Shown in pieces: positions 1 to 7,022 of a stretch of DNA of 9,937 bases. Below the pieces are notes generated by a model. The model had not been told where the DNA came from and did no database searches. It saw only the letters and a list, made by a program, of their open reading frames with translations. Positions within the stretch are counted from its first letter, which is position 1, and every line of letters begins with the position of its first letter. Source of the DNA: a bacterium (GTDB lineage Bacteria; SZUA-182; SZUA-191; JAJRXT01); the NCBI GenBank assembly GCA_024277605.1, contig JAJRUU010000134.1, positions 1 through 9,937 on the forward strand. The letters run 5' to 3'. The translations under genes were made by a program, and so were the position numbers.

Positions 1-378
1 AGTTATCCAAATGATCACTGGATGCTAAATCGTGATCCAATCACATTCGAAACCATAGCAGAAGATCGAGATAAAATAAAAGGGATTGAATCCTTGCCAA
101 ATTTCAAACTGAGACGTGATAAATTCCACGCACATTTTGACAAGGAATACTTTTTTGACAGAGATAAGATTGGAAAAGATGCCCCATTAACATGGTCGGA
201 TATGGAGCAAATCATTGAGGTAATGTCCGACATCTTAAATCGTTACTCAGCAGCTTATGATGGCAATCTTTATGATTTAACAGTCCTTAACATCAACGAC
301 ATTGATCATTTGTTGGAAATCTTATATAAATATAGAACTAAAAAATCAACCAATTATTCACTAAACACAGATTCATAA
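1..378 (+). CDS. HEPN domain protein, AbiU2-like, 5' end outside the window
   Basis: The reading frame is open from the first base and ends with TAA at 376-378, so the start most likely lies upstream; the first in-window ATG is at 22 and would give 118 residues. Near the middle it reads RRDKFHAHFD, which contains the R-x4-6-H spacing of HEPN ribonuclease domains. The following stretch, with PLTW and ILNRYSAAYDG, resembles the C-terminal helix of AbiU2-type HEPN proteins. Members of this group are RNases or RNase-like toxins often tied to phage defence and abortive infection. The gene is visibly richer in A and T than the operon at 1027-7814 and sits beside a transposase, so horizontal acquisition is likely. 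Family assignment is by motif only; substrate, partner and activity cannot be read from this fragment. Confidence 0.55.
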   Translation, partial: SYPNDHWMLNRDPITFETIAEDRDKIKGIESLPNFKLRRDKFHAHFDKEYFFDRDKIGKDAPLTWSDMEQIIEVMSDILNRYSAAYDGNLYDLTVLNINDIDHLLEILYKYRTKKSTNYSLNTDS

Positions 379-389
379 AAAGCTTGATA

Positions 390-413
390 TTTCGGCCTGT
401 CCCCAGGCCGAAA
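390..413. repeat. REP-like palindrome, left flank of the RAYT
   Basis: A perfect 10-bp stem, TTTCGGCCTG paired with CAGGCCGAAA, encloses the loop TCCC. It lies between the HEPN gene and the transposase. Its reverse complement closely matches the hairpin at 968-993 in stem and loop (GGGA against AGGA), so the two flank the transposase in inverted orientation. This is the usual arrangement of REP hairpins around their cognate RAYT transposase. It could also slow transcription leaving the HEPN gene, though no T-run follows it. Confidence 0.75.
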
Positions 414-433
414 CAATATAGGGCTACGATTCC

Positions 434-979
434 GTGAAATGGAAGAATATCCAGCAAGCTAACGCAGGCTACTTCATAACCACCACTATCCGCAATTTTA
501 ACCCCCTGCTTAACCACCCCAAAACCAGGGAAATAGTTTACGCTTCTCTCACATTCTCAAAAGATAAGTACCAATATAAGCTTATTGGTTACTGCCTCAT
601 GCCGGAGCATATTCACCTGTTAATTCAGGTTGAAGATAAGCTGGATGTCTCAAAGGTCATGGCAGATTTTAAAAGATATACGGCCAAGCAAATCTACCAT
701 TACTTCGAAAAAAACAATGACGCTTATTGGCTCAGTATTCTCAGAGCCGGTGCTTACAAGGGACAAAAATTTTCTGTGTGGCAGGAAACATTCCGTTCGG
801 AGGTTATTTATAGTGACAAGTTTTTGTTAGAGAAACTTAATTACCTGCACAACAATCCAGTTCGTCGGGGACTGGTTAAAAATACTATAGACTGGCCGCA
901 TTCCAGTGCATCGTTTTACTATTCTGACCAGCCAGGAAGGCTTGAGGTAAATCCGCTACCCTTATCTGTTTCGGCTTGA
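434..979 (+). CDS. REP-associated tyrosine transposase (RAYT, Y1_Tnp family)
   Basis: This is a 181-residue single-strand DNA transposase of the HUH superfamily, IS200/IS605-related. The metal-binding HUH motif is MPEHIHLL, with His59 and His61. The probable nucleophile is Tyr82 in FKRYT. The C-terminal NPVRRGLV and WPHSSASFY blocks are typical of RAYT proteins and distinguish them from classic IS200 TnpA. The start is GTG at 434, the only reasonable in-frame start, with a weak AGGG about 10 bases before it. RAYT proteins bind and process REP hairpins near their own gene, and matching palindromes lie on both sides here. The stop codon at 977-979 falls inside the right-hand palindrome, so the repeat supplies the last residues of the protein. 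The length is normal and no frame break is seen, so the gene appears intact. Confidence 0.88.
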   Translation: MKWKNIQQANAGYFITTTIRNFNPLLNHPKTREIVYASLTFSKDKYQYKLIGYCLMPEHIHLLIQVEDKLDVSKVMADFKRYTAKQIYHYFEKNNDAYWLSILRAGAYKGQKFSVWQETFRSEVIYSDKFLLEKLNYLHNNPVRRGLVKNTIDWPHSSASFYYSDQPGRLEVNPLPLSVSA

Positions 980-993
980 GGACAAGCCGAAAC
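968..993. repeat. REP-like palindrome, right flank, overlaps the RAYT stop
   Basis: A perfect 11-bp stem, GTTTCGGCTTG paired with CAAGCCGAAAC, encloses the loop AGGA. The TGA stop of the transposase is at 977-979, inside the hairpin. Compared with the left copy in inverted orientation, a G-C pair is replaced by a T-A pair at a matched stem position, so pairing is kept while the sequence changed. This supports selection for the hairpin. Confidence 0.75.
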
Positions 994-1003
994 ATCAATA
1001 TAA

Positions 1004-1017
1004 GCCCCCTTGGGGGC
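1004..1017 (-). terminator. Probable terminator of the uppS-uspA operon
   Basis: Nine bases past the uspA stop on the minus strand is the palindrome GCCCCCAAGGGGGC, drawn as a 5-bp G/C stem with a CAAG loop. It is followed by CTTATATTGATGTTT, which is only moderately T-rich. Its position between converging genes fits a terminator, but the U-tract is weak. Confidence 0.5.
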
Positions 1018-1026
1018 ATTGTGGCC

Positions 1027-1494
1027 TTAAGGGTGCACAAATTCGTGTTCTTTGGGGCGTACGGTGAGTACCGGACAGGGGGCCTTACGCACCACTTTTT
1101 CAGCGGTACTGCCGATGAGTAGATGAGCAATACCGGTTCTACCATGTGAACCAATTATGATCAGATCAATATCCTCCTGCTTGGCATAATCTACAATCTC
1201 TACAAAAGCCACTCCCATTTTCAGCGCCTGCTGCACTTCCAATTTGGGGTGTTTCTGCTTTATATCTTCTATTACTTTATTTAAATGTTCCTCGTACACC
1301 GCTTTTCTATTCTGCCGCATTTCCTGCTCAGCGTAGACTACAAACAAAGAATCATCGAACACACGATCATCAATAGTTGACAAAACATACAGCTTTGCAA
1401 CATATTGTTCCGCCAGAGATATCCCATAGAGTAAGGATTTTCCGGCAGATTCCGAAAAATCAGTGGGCACTAATATTTTTTTTATATCTATCAT
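1027..1494 (-). CDS. Universal stress protein, UspA family, ATP-binding type
   Basis: This 155-residue single-domain protein opens with IKKILVPTDFSESA, the first strand and loop of the Usp fold. Near the end it carries GSHGRTG (residues 115-121) followed by GST (128-130), the G-2x-G-9x-G(S/T) nucleotide-binding signature, so it should bind ATP rather than belong to the non-binding UspA class. Such cytoplasmic proteins act in stress survival, with no simple catalytic role. Its ATG shares the ATGA overlap with the stop of the upstream phosphatase gene. A strong ribosome site (AAGGAGGG, about five bases before the ATG) lies inside the end of that gene, so translation is probably coupled yet independently strong. 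It is the last gene of the operon. The specific function cannot be told from the sequence. Confidence 0.9.
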   Translation of the reverse strand: MIDIKKILVPTDFSESAGKSLLYGISLAEQYVAKLYVLSTIDDRVFDDSLFVVYAEQEMRQNRKAVYEEHLNKVIEDIKQKHPKLEVQQALKMGVAFVEIVDYAKQEDIDLIIIGSHGRTGIAHLLIGSTAEKVVRKAPCPVLTVRPKEHEFVHP

Positions 1495-2450
1495 GATCGC
1501 CCTCCTTCTGCTATCTCAGCATATCCGGCAAAATGGTGTTTGAGTCGATCAAACACCACGCCCTCCCGCAAGCCGCTGTCACAAGCTGTCAGCTCATTAA
1601 ACCCGAATTTTTCTATAAAGTAAAGCAGCAGAGCTGTACCGGCCACGATCACATCCGCCCGCTCAGGTTCTAATCCAGGAGTCAAGCGACGCTCGTTGAG
1701 TGTCTGCTGTAAGAATCTATCTTGAATAGCCTGCATACGCTTACGGGTCAATACATAGTTATTGATCTTTTGGGGATCATAGGGAAACAGACACTGATCA
1801 ACCGCCGCCAGCGTAGTCGAAGTCCCGGCAATCCCCACCAGCAGGGGATTGTTTGCGGCAAGCTGTGGTAACGAACCCAGCGTCTGATCAATATATGCCC
1901 GCATTTGCTGATACTCAGCAGGATCAACCGGATCGCTCTTTAAAAAAGCCTCGGTCAGTTTTACTGCTACCATCCTCAGGCAATGTACATCAGTTATTTC
2001 ATTGCCGTGAGCCTGAATAATCTCGGTGCTCCCGCCCCCTATATCTATAACCAATATAGGCTTATCTTGTAAATGGATAACGCTTTGTACCCCTAATAAG
2101 GCCAGCCTTGCTTCCTGTTGCGCGGGAATAATGTCTATCTCTATGCCGGTCTGCTGCTTTGCCCGTTTTATAAAATGCGCCCCATTTTCGGCCTCCCGTA
2201 CTGCACTGGTGGCCACCGCATAAACCTCATTTGCTTTCAATCTATCTGACTTTCGGGCAAAACGGGCCAGCAATTTCAGGGTTCGCTCCATGGCTTGAGG
2301 CTGAAGCTGCCCATGCTCATTAAAGCCTTCTCCCAAACGAGCAATCTCCTGCTCCTGATAGATCGGCCGATAGCTGTTGGGATTATCGCTCTCCACCACC
2401 AAAAGCCGCACCGTATTGGTACCTATATCTATAGCTGATAGAGTAAACAT
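1491..2450 (-). CDS. ppx: Ppx/GppA family phosphatase (exopolyphosphatase or pppGpp hydrolase)
   Basis: The product is about 319 residues, the short two-lobe ASKHA form without the C-terminal HD-like domain of E. coli Ppx. The phosphate-binding motifs are visible: AIDIGTNTVRLLV (residues 6-18), ATSAVREAENG (80-90), VIDIGGGSTEII (134-145) and GIAGTSTTLA (205-214). Glu113 in QEARLALLG matches the catalytic glutamate position of the family. These enzymes release phosphate from polyphosphate or from pppGpp; sequence alone does not separate the two activities. The chosen ATG at 2450 overlaps the ispG stop as TGATG and has AAGAG eight bases before it; a GTG at 2453 would add one residue. The 3' end overlaps uspA by four bases. 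Lying behind ispG it occupies a place where proS often stands in related operons (recalled gene order, not checked). Confidence 0.9.
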   Translation of the reverse strand: MFTLSAIDIGTNTVRLLVVESDNPNSYRPIYQEQEIARLGEGFNEHGQLQPQAMERTLKLLARFARKSDRLKANEVYAVATSAVREAENGAHFIKRAKQQTGIEIDIIPAQQEARLALLGVQSVIHLQDKPILVIDIGGGSTEIIQAHGNEITDVHCLRMVAVKLTEAFLKSDPVDPAEYQQMRAYIDQTLGSLPQLAANNPLLVGIAGTSTTLAAVDQCLFPYDPQKINNYVLTRKRMQAIQDRFLQQTLNERRLTPGLEPERADVIVAGTALLLYFIEKFGFNELTACDSGLREGVVFDRLKHHFAGYAEIAEGGRS

Positions 2451-3520
2451 CACTCTATCTCTTGAGCCAGCCGCTCCACTTCCGCTATCACGGCTGTAAG
2501 CAATTGGTCTTCCTTGATTTTACCCACTACCTCTCCTTGTCTGAACAGTAAGGCTTCGCCCCTGCCACCGGCGATGCCGACGTCAGCCTGTTTGGCCTCT
2601 CCCGGCCCATTCACAGCGCATCCCATCACTGCTACCTGCAGGCTGCTTTTAATATGCGTCAAACCCCGCTCCACCTCCTGCGCCAGGCTGATTACATCCA
2701 GCTGGCAGCGTCCGCAAGTGGGGCACGATACTACCTCTACCCCGCCCTCATATAATCCCAGACAGCGCAGGATAGCATACCCCGCAATTACCTCATCTAA
2801 TGGGTGGCTGGTGAGTGAAACCCGGACAGTATCCCCAATTCCCTCAGCCAGCAAGACCCCCATACCCACCGCCGATTTTATGGCCCCTGAAAATTTGGTA
2901 CCCGCTTCAGTCACCCCCACGTGCAACGGGTAGTCAACTTGCTCAGAAATCAAGCGATAGGCATCAATGGTGGTAGTAACCTGCGAAGCCTTAAGTGATA
3001 ATTTAATATCATAAAACCCTGAATCCTCCAATAGCCGCAGATTCCGCAGAGCGCTCTCCACTAATGCGGGGGCGGTCGGATACCCGTATTTAGCCAGGAT
3101 GTCTTTCTCCAGCGAACCGGAGTTGACTCCCACCCGGATAGGGACACCCAGCTCTTTAGCCCGCTTTACGATAAGCTTTATTCTTTCTGACCCACCGATA
3201 TTTCCTGGATTGATCCGTAACCCATCCACCCCCTGATTAAGAGCGCTCAGGGCTAAGTGGTAGTCAAAGTGAATATCGGCAATCAGCGGAATATCGATCT
3301 GTTCTTTTATAACACCCAAGCCTGAAGCCGCCTGCTCATCGGGCACCGCCACCCGTACTATCTGGCAACCGGCTTTCGCTAACTCGTTAATCTGGGCCAC
3401 GGTAGCGGCGACATCATGGGTCTCGGTCTTGGTCATGGACTGAACCGAAACGGGGGCATCCCCGCCAACTTTAACCGAACCGATGGAAACAGCCCGCGTT
3501 TTTTTACGCTTGATATTCAT
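2450..3520 (-). CDS. ispG: 4-hydroxy-3-methylbut-2-enyl diphosphate synthase
   Basis: IspG (GcpE) is the [4Fe-4S] enzyme that reductively converts methylerythritol cyclodiphosphate to HMBPP in the MEP isoprenoid pathway. The 356-residue length is typical of the short bacterial form. The N-terminal TIM-barrel half contains VQSMTKTETHD, ADIHFDYHLA and LRINPGNIGG. The C-terminal cluster domain has CPTCGRC (Cys266, Cys269) and GCAVNGPGEA (Cys301, Glu308), the four expected cluster ligands. The ATG at 3520 gives the standard N terminus (MNIKRKKTRAVSIGSVKVGG); no good Shine-Dalgarno site is visible before it. It is 60 bases behind rseP and shares a TGATG junction with the phosphatase gene. Together with dxr it puts two MEP steps in this operon. 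Confidence 0.97.
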   Translation of the reverse strand: MNIKRKKTRAVSIGSVKVGGDAPVSVQSMTKTETHDVAATVAQINELAKAGCQIVRVAVPDEQAASGLGVIKEQIDIPLIADIHFDYHLALSALNQGVDGLRINPGNIGGSERIKLIVKRAKELGVPIRVGVNSGSLEKDILAKYGYPTAPALVESALRNLRLLEDSGFYDIKLSLKASQVTTTIDAYRLISEQVDYPLHVGVTEAGTKFSGAIKSAVGMGVLLAEGIGDTVRVSLTSHPLDEVIAGYAILRCLGLYEGGVEVVSCPTCGRCQLDVISLAQEVERGLTHIKSSLQVAVMGCAVNGPGEAKQADVGIAGGRGEALLFRQGEVVGKIKEDQLLTAVIAEVERLAQEIE

Positions 3521-3558
3521 ATGTCATAAATGCGTATAATAAAGTGCCGGAAAGAAGC

Positions 3559-3574
3559 CCTTAACACTTTAAGG
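3559..3574 (-). other. Small hairpin between rseP and ispG
   Basis: In the 60-base rseP-ispG gap the minus strand reads CCTTAA, AGTG, TTAAGG, a perfect 6-bp stem with a 4-base loop, then CTTCTTTCC. It could be an RNA processing or pausing site, or a weak terminator that trims ispG expression. No real T-run follows, so strong termination is unlikely. Confidence 0.35.
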
Positions 3575-3580
3575 CGCTGC

Positions 3581-4903
3581 CTACCCTGAAATCAGCCGCA
3601 TAATGTCATTATAGAAGGCAAAGACCATCAACAAGACAATCATGACCAGACCCACATTCTGAGCAATTTCCCGCTTCTTAAGGCTGACGGGCCGCTTTAA
3701 AATCCCTTCTATTAACAGAAATACAATCAGCCCCCCATCTAAAATGGGAATGGGCATTAGATTAAGTACCCCCAATTGGAGGCTTATAAACGCCATCACC
3801 CACAATAAATTGCTGACCCCGGTTTTAGCCGCTGTACCGGCGATTTGAGCTATAGCTATCGGCCCGCCGATGGATTTCCTGGAAGCCCTGCCGGAAACCA
3901 CCCGCCCTAGAAACTCGAAAGTCAATCGCAATAAATCATTGGCTTCCTGGAATCCATACCGAACAGCTTCAAACGGCGCATAACGCCGTAGCACCATAGG
4001 TTTAGTGGGTTCGATACCGATCAACCCAATGTGAGCCTCCTGTTGGAGCTTCGGAGTAACTGTAAGGCTGAGTATTGAATCCTGCCGTTTTATGGTTAGT
4101 TCCACTTTTTCTTCCGGCTTATCATGAATGAGCTGTGATAACTCTACCCAGTGGGATACAGGCTGCCCATCTATGTGGGTAACCAGGTCGCCTACTTGTA
4201 ACCCGGCTGCCTCAGCCGGAAAGCCAGGGGTAAGCTTGCCTACCTCAGGCGCCATATAATAGGCAAAACCCAATGATCCGGGATCCCCTTCAATACTTTC
4301 TGTCATGGATAATTTAATAACCCGCTGTTGCTTCTCTCTTTCTGTTAAAAAATCGAATGTATGGGAGGAAGTCGCCGCCATTTTAACAAAAATATAGACA
4401 TCTTCCCAATTACTCATCGGCTCCCGGTCAATGCTTATTATTAAATCCCCCACTTGTAGTCCGGCTTTATCCGCCACTGAACCCTCGCCCACCCAAGCCA
4501 CCACCGGTGCCTCGGTAAAAAATCGAGGAACCTGATGACCAAAGGAAAACACGACCGCCATTAATATATAGCCTAGCAGAATATTCACAATCGGACCGGC
4601 AGCAACCACTCGCATGCGTTCGAAAACGGTGCGGGAGGGAAACTCCCAGGGTTCTCCCTTGACCTCATCATCCGGCTCCTCCCCCGCCATCTTAACATAC
4701 CCCCCCAAGGGAAAGGCCGACAGCAAGTACTCGGTACCACCCCGGGTTATGCCTATCAATTTGGGGCCAAAACCGAGAGAGAATTTCTCCACCCTGATTC
4801 CAACCTGCTTGGCCATCAGAAAATGTCCCAGTTCATGAAAGAAAATGAGGACCCCCAGCACAAACACGGTGACCAATGTATACAAGGTTATTGTAGATAA
4901 CAT
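3581..4903 (-). CDS. rseP: RIP metalloprotease RseP (site-2 protease)
   Basis: This is a 440-residue membrane zinc protease that cuts substrates within the membrane, such as anti-sigma factors and signal peptides. The first transmembrane segment holds FFHELGHF, the HExxH zinc site (His23, Glu24, His27). The C-terminal part has NLMPIPILDGG, with Asp389 as the third zinc ligand, and ends in a final membrane segment. Between them are two PDZ domains, roughly residues 130-205 (AGLQVGDLIISIDREP) and 218-288 (AGLQVGDLVTHIDGQP). Two PDZ domains is the arrangement of E. coli RseP, whereas many Gram-positive homologues (for example RasP) carry one. The ATG at 4903 has GGAG at a good distance, and the gap to dxr is 18 bases. 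The natural substrate is not evident here; no sigma/anti-sigma pair lies in the window. Confidence 0.96.
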   Translation of the reverse strand: MLSTITLYTLVTVFVLGVLIFFHELGHFLMAKQVGIRVEKFSLGFGPKLIGITRGGTEYLLSAFPLGGYVKMAGEEPDDEVKGEPWEFPSRTVFERMRVVAAGPIVNILLGYILMAVVFSFGHQVPRFFTEAPVVAWVGEGSVADKAGLQVGDLIISIDREPMSNWEDVYIFVKMAATSSHTFDFLTEREKQQRVIKLSMTESIEGDPGSLGFAYYMAPEVGKLTPGFPAEAAGLQVGDLVTHIDGQPVSHWVELSQLIHDKPEEKVELTIKRQDSILSLTVTPKLQQEAHIGLIGIEPTKPMVLRRYAPFEAVRYGFQEANDLLRLTFEFLGRVVSGRASRKSIGGPIAIAQIAGTAAKTGVSNLLWVMAFISLQLGVLNLMPIPILDGGLIVFLLIEGILKRPVSLKKREIAQNVGLVMIVLLMVFAFYNDIMRLISG

Positions 4904-4921
4904 AAAAATAACTCCATTTTA

Positions 4922-6079
4922 TTAATTTACAGCCGCTAATTGAGATTTGGCCATTTTTCTGGCCCACTTATCAGCCAATAACGTCTGCTGTATATTTGAC
5001 AGCTTTTGGTATTGGTGTTCGTCAACTATCTGCTTTACAATATAGGCTATATCGTTAAAGCCTATCTCACTATTTAAAAAAGCGGCCACGGCCACTTCAT
5101 TGGCTGCGTTAAGCGCAGTCGGATGGGTCCCGCCTGCCTTGGCCGCCTGATACGCATACTCCAGACAAGGAAACCTATCCGTATCAGGCCTGCTGAAAGT
5201 GAGCCCGGCGCTCTTTGTCAGATCCAGGGGCGGCAAAGGATTAGACAGCCTCTCCGGATAACTCAAGGCATAGAGAATGGGAATACGCATATCGGCAATT
5301 CCCAGTTGAGCAATTATACTGCCATCTGCCAGTTCCACCATGGAGTGAACAATGCTCTGGGGATGAATCAGCACCTCTATCCGGTCTACCTCCACATCGA
5401 ACAGCCACCGGGCCTCAATGACTTCCAAGCCCTTATTCATCAGGCTGGCCGAATCAACACTGATTTTATCACCCATCTTCCAAGTCGGATGACGCAAGGC
5501 TTGTTCCGGGGTCACCTCGGCTAACTGGCTGCTCGGAAAATCGGCAAACGGGCCGCCGGAGGCAGTCAAAATCAGGCGGGCGATCTCATTCTTATGCACT
5601 CCCTGCAAACACTGAAAAATAGCGCTGTGTTCACTGTCCACCGGAATGAGCTTCACCCCAACCTCGGCCACCTTGCGCATCAATAACTCCCCAGCCGTTA
5701 CCAAAACCTCTTTATTAGCCAGGGCAATATCTTTTCCAGCCTCTATAGCCGCCAGCGTAGGCATCAGACCCGCTATACCCACCACAGCCGAAACCACTAA
5801 CTGCACCTGGTCTAAAGTGGCCAGCCGGATAAGCCCCTCAGCGCCCCAGTACACCTCGGTACCACCCTGCCCCAGCCGAGCCTGTAACTTTTGGGCATCC
5901 GCCTCGCGCTTTAAAGATACCGCTATCGGTTTAAATCGTCGGCACTGCTCCTCCAACAGATCCACATTAGTGCCTGCTGCCAGACCTAAGACCTTAAATC
6001 GGTCAGGATAATGTTGGATTATATCTAAAGTACTAACCCCGATAGAGCCGGTAGAACCTAATATGCTGATGTATTTCAT
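4922..6079 (-). CDS. dxr: 1-deoxy-D-xylulose 5-phosphate reductoisomerase
   Basis: Dxr (IspC) turns DXP into methylerythritol 4-phosphate with NADPH and a divalent metal, the committed MEP step and the target of fosmidomycin. The 385-residue product starts with the NADPH-binding loop ISILGSTGSIG. ALANKEVLVTAG (119-130) is a family block. PVDSEHSAIFQ gives the metal ligands Asp148 and Glu150, and MNKGLEVIEA the third, Glu219. LTASGGPF and HPTWKMGDKISVDSASL form the substrate and flexible-loop region. No clear Shine-Dalgarno site precedes the ATG, but the N terminus fits the family exactly. It follows cdsA after 120 noncoding bases and precedes rseP by 18. Confidence 0.97.
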   Translation of the reverse strand: MKYISILGSTGSIGVSTLDIIQHYPDRFKVLGLAAGTNVDLLEEQCRRFKPIAVSLKREADAQKLQARLGQGGTEVYWGAEGLIRLATLDQVQLVVSAVVGIAGLMPTLAAIEAGKDIALANKEVLVTAGELLMRKVAEVGVKLIPVDSEHSAIFQCLQGVHKNEIARLILTASGGPFADFPSSQLAEVTPEQALRHPTWKMGDKISVDSASLMNKGLEVIEARWLFDVEVDRIEVLIHPQSIVHSMVELADGSIIAQLGIADMRIPILYALSYPERLSNPLPPLDLTKSAGLTFSRPDTDRFPCLEYAYQAAKAGGTHPTALNAANEVAVAAFLNSEIGFNDIAYIVKQIVDEHQYQKLSNIQQTLLADKWARKMAKSQLAAVN

Positions 6080-6184
6080 GGCTAACTTGACCGCTCTATA
6101 TTGAACAATTCTTTATCTTAGCCTTTAGTGTAAAATGATAGGAATTACTCAAAACACCTAAGTTTCTGATGACCCTGGATTCTG

Positions 6185-6201
6185 ACCCGAAAAATTCGGG
6201 T
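6185..6201 (-). other. Hairpin and short direct repeats in the cdsA-dxr gap
   Basis: Right at the cdsA stop the minus strand forms a 7-bp stem, ACCCGAA with TTCGGGT, around a TTT loop. GGGTCA then occurs twice, 13 bases apart (6183-6188 and 6170-6175, plus-strand coordinates), and TCAGAA also occurs twice. No T-run follows, so it is not a standard terminator. The remaining 80 or so bases up to dxr show no convincing promoter. It might be a processing site or a small insertion remnant. Confidence 0.4.
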
Positions 6202-7001
6202 TATAACATAAATTTAGCACAATAATAAAAAAATGGGGCGGAGAATATCAGACTGTCTATACGATCCAGCACCCCGCCATGCCCGGGAATAAGCGAACCG
6301 GTGTCTTTAACTTCTGCCCAGCGCTTGATCTGTGATTCACAAAGATCCCCCATCTGGGACACAACTCCCACCCCTATACCTAACAATACGGCTTCAATGA
6401 CACTAACATTAGCCAACCAAATCCGGGCTACCAGAAATACCACTATGGTCAACCCCAGCCCGCCGATGGCGCCTTCTATGGTTTTACCGGGACTGACAGC
6501 AGGGGCTAACTTATATTTACCATAGCGACAGCCTACATAATAAGCGCCGCTGTCACAAGCCCAGATGGCGAAAAAAAGCGCTATAACCAGCAATCTGCCT
6601 TGAGAAAGCCGACTTACATATAACAGGTAATTCAGTAGCCAGGGCAAATAAAACAGCCCCAACAAGGTTCCGGCAATCGCCGGTACCGCCTGAGATTGTT
6701 GCCCCCTTTGAAAAACGGCATAAACCAGACAAGCCAAAACGCTAAAACTGGTTGCGGCGATAATACAATCCGGGCGACCCTTAAGTGCAGCCAGGCTTAG
6801 CAACAACCCCAATCCCAAGCCCAGCAGACTAAAACATCTAATCCCTTTTATTTCCAGCAAACTATAAAACTCATACAACGCCAACAAGGTAACCGCAGAT
6901 AAAATCGACCAAAACAGGAATTCATGACCATAAACCACAACCAGTAAAATGATTGGTATTAAAACTGCTGCGGTTAATATTCTCTGGGTTTGATTGTTCA
7001 T
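6201..7001 (-). CDS. cdsA: Phosphatidate cytidylyltransferase (CDP-diglyceride synthase)
   Basis: CdsA is an integral membrane enzyme that makes CDP-diacylglycerol from phosphatidate and CTP, the branch point to all major phospholipids. The 266-residue product is mostly hydrophobic, with about seven or eight membrane helices beginning at residues 9-24. The family signature is complete near the C terminus: SQIKRWAEVKDTG (from 223) and PGHGGVLDRIDS (239-250), with catalytic Lys-Asp and the HGG and DRxD elements. SPGKTIEGAIGG (170-181) is the other conserved block. The ATG at 7001 gives a normal N terminus but has no evident Shine-Dalgarno site. It lies 21 bases behind uppS, the common partner order, and ends at the hairpin described at 6185-6201. 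Confidence 0.96.
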   Translation of the reverse strand: MNNQTQRILTAAVLIPIILLVVVYGHEFLFWSILSAVTLLALYEFYSLLEIKGIRCFSLLGLGLGLLLSLAALKGRPDCIIAATSFSVLACLVYAVFQRGQQSQAVPAIAGTLLGLFYLPWLLNYLLYVSRLSQGRLLVIALFFAIWACDSGAYYVGCRYGKYKLAPAVSPGKTIEGAIGGLGLTIVVFLVARIWLANVSVIEAVLLGIGVGVVSQMGDLCESQIKRWAEVKDTGSLIPGHGGVLDRIDSLIFSAPFFYYCAKFML

Positions 7002-7022
7002 TTTAAGAGGGGATGGCTCATC

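Noticed and set aside
885..1154. Minus-strand frame across the RAYT end and uspA end
   Set aside because: It runs through both palindromes and the end of uspA in another frame, with no domain similarity.
2514..2933. Open frame opposite ispG, and similar plus-strand frames opposite rseP, dxr, cdsA and ribF
   Set aside because: They lie entirely antisense to well-conserved genes, show no recognisable domains and have proline/serine-rich composition typical of shadow frames.
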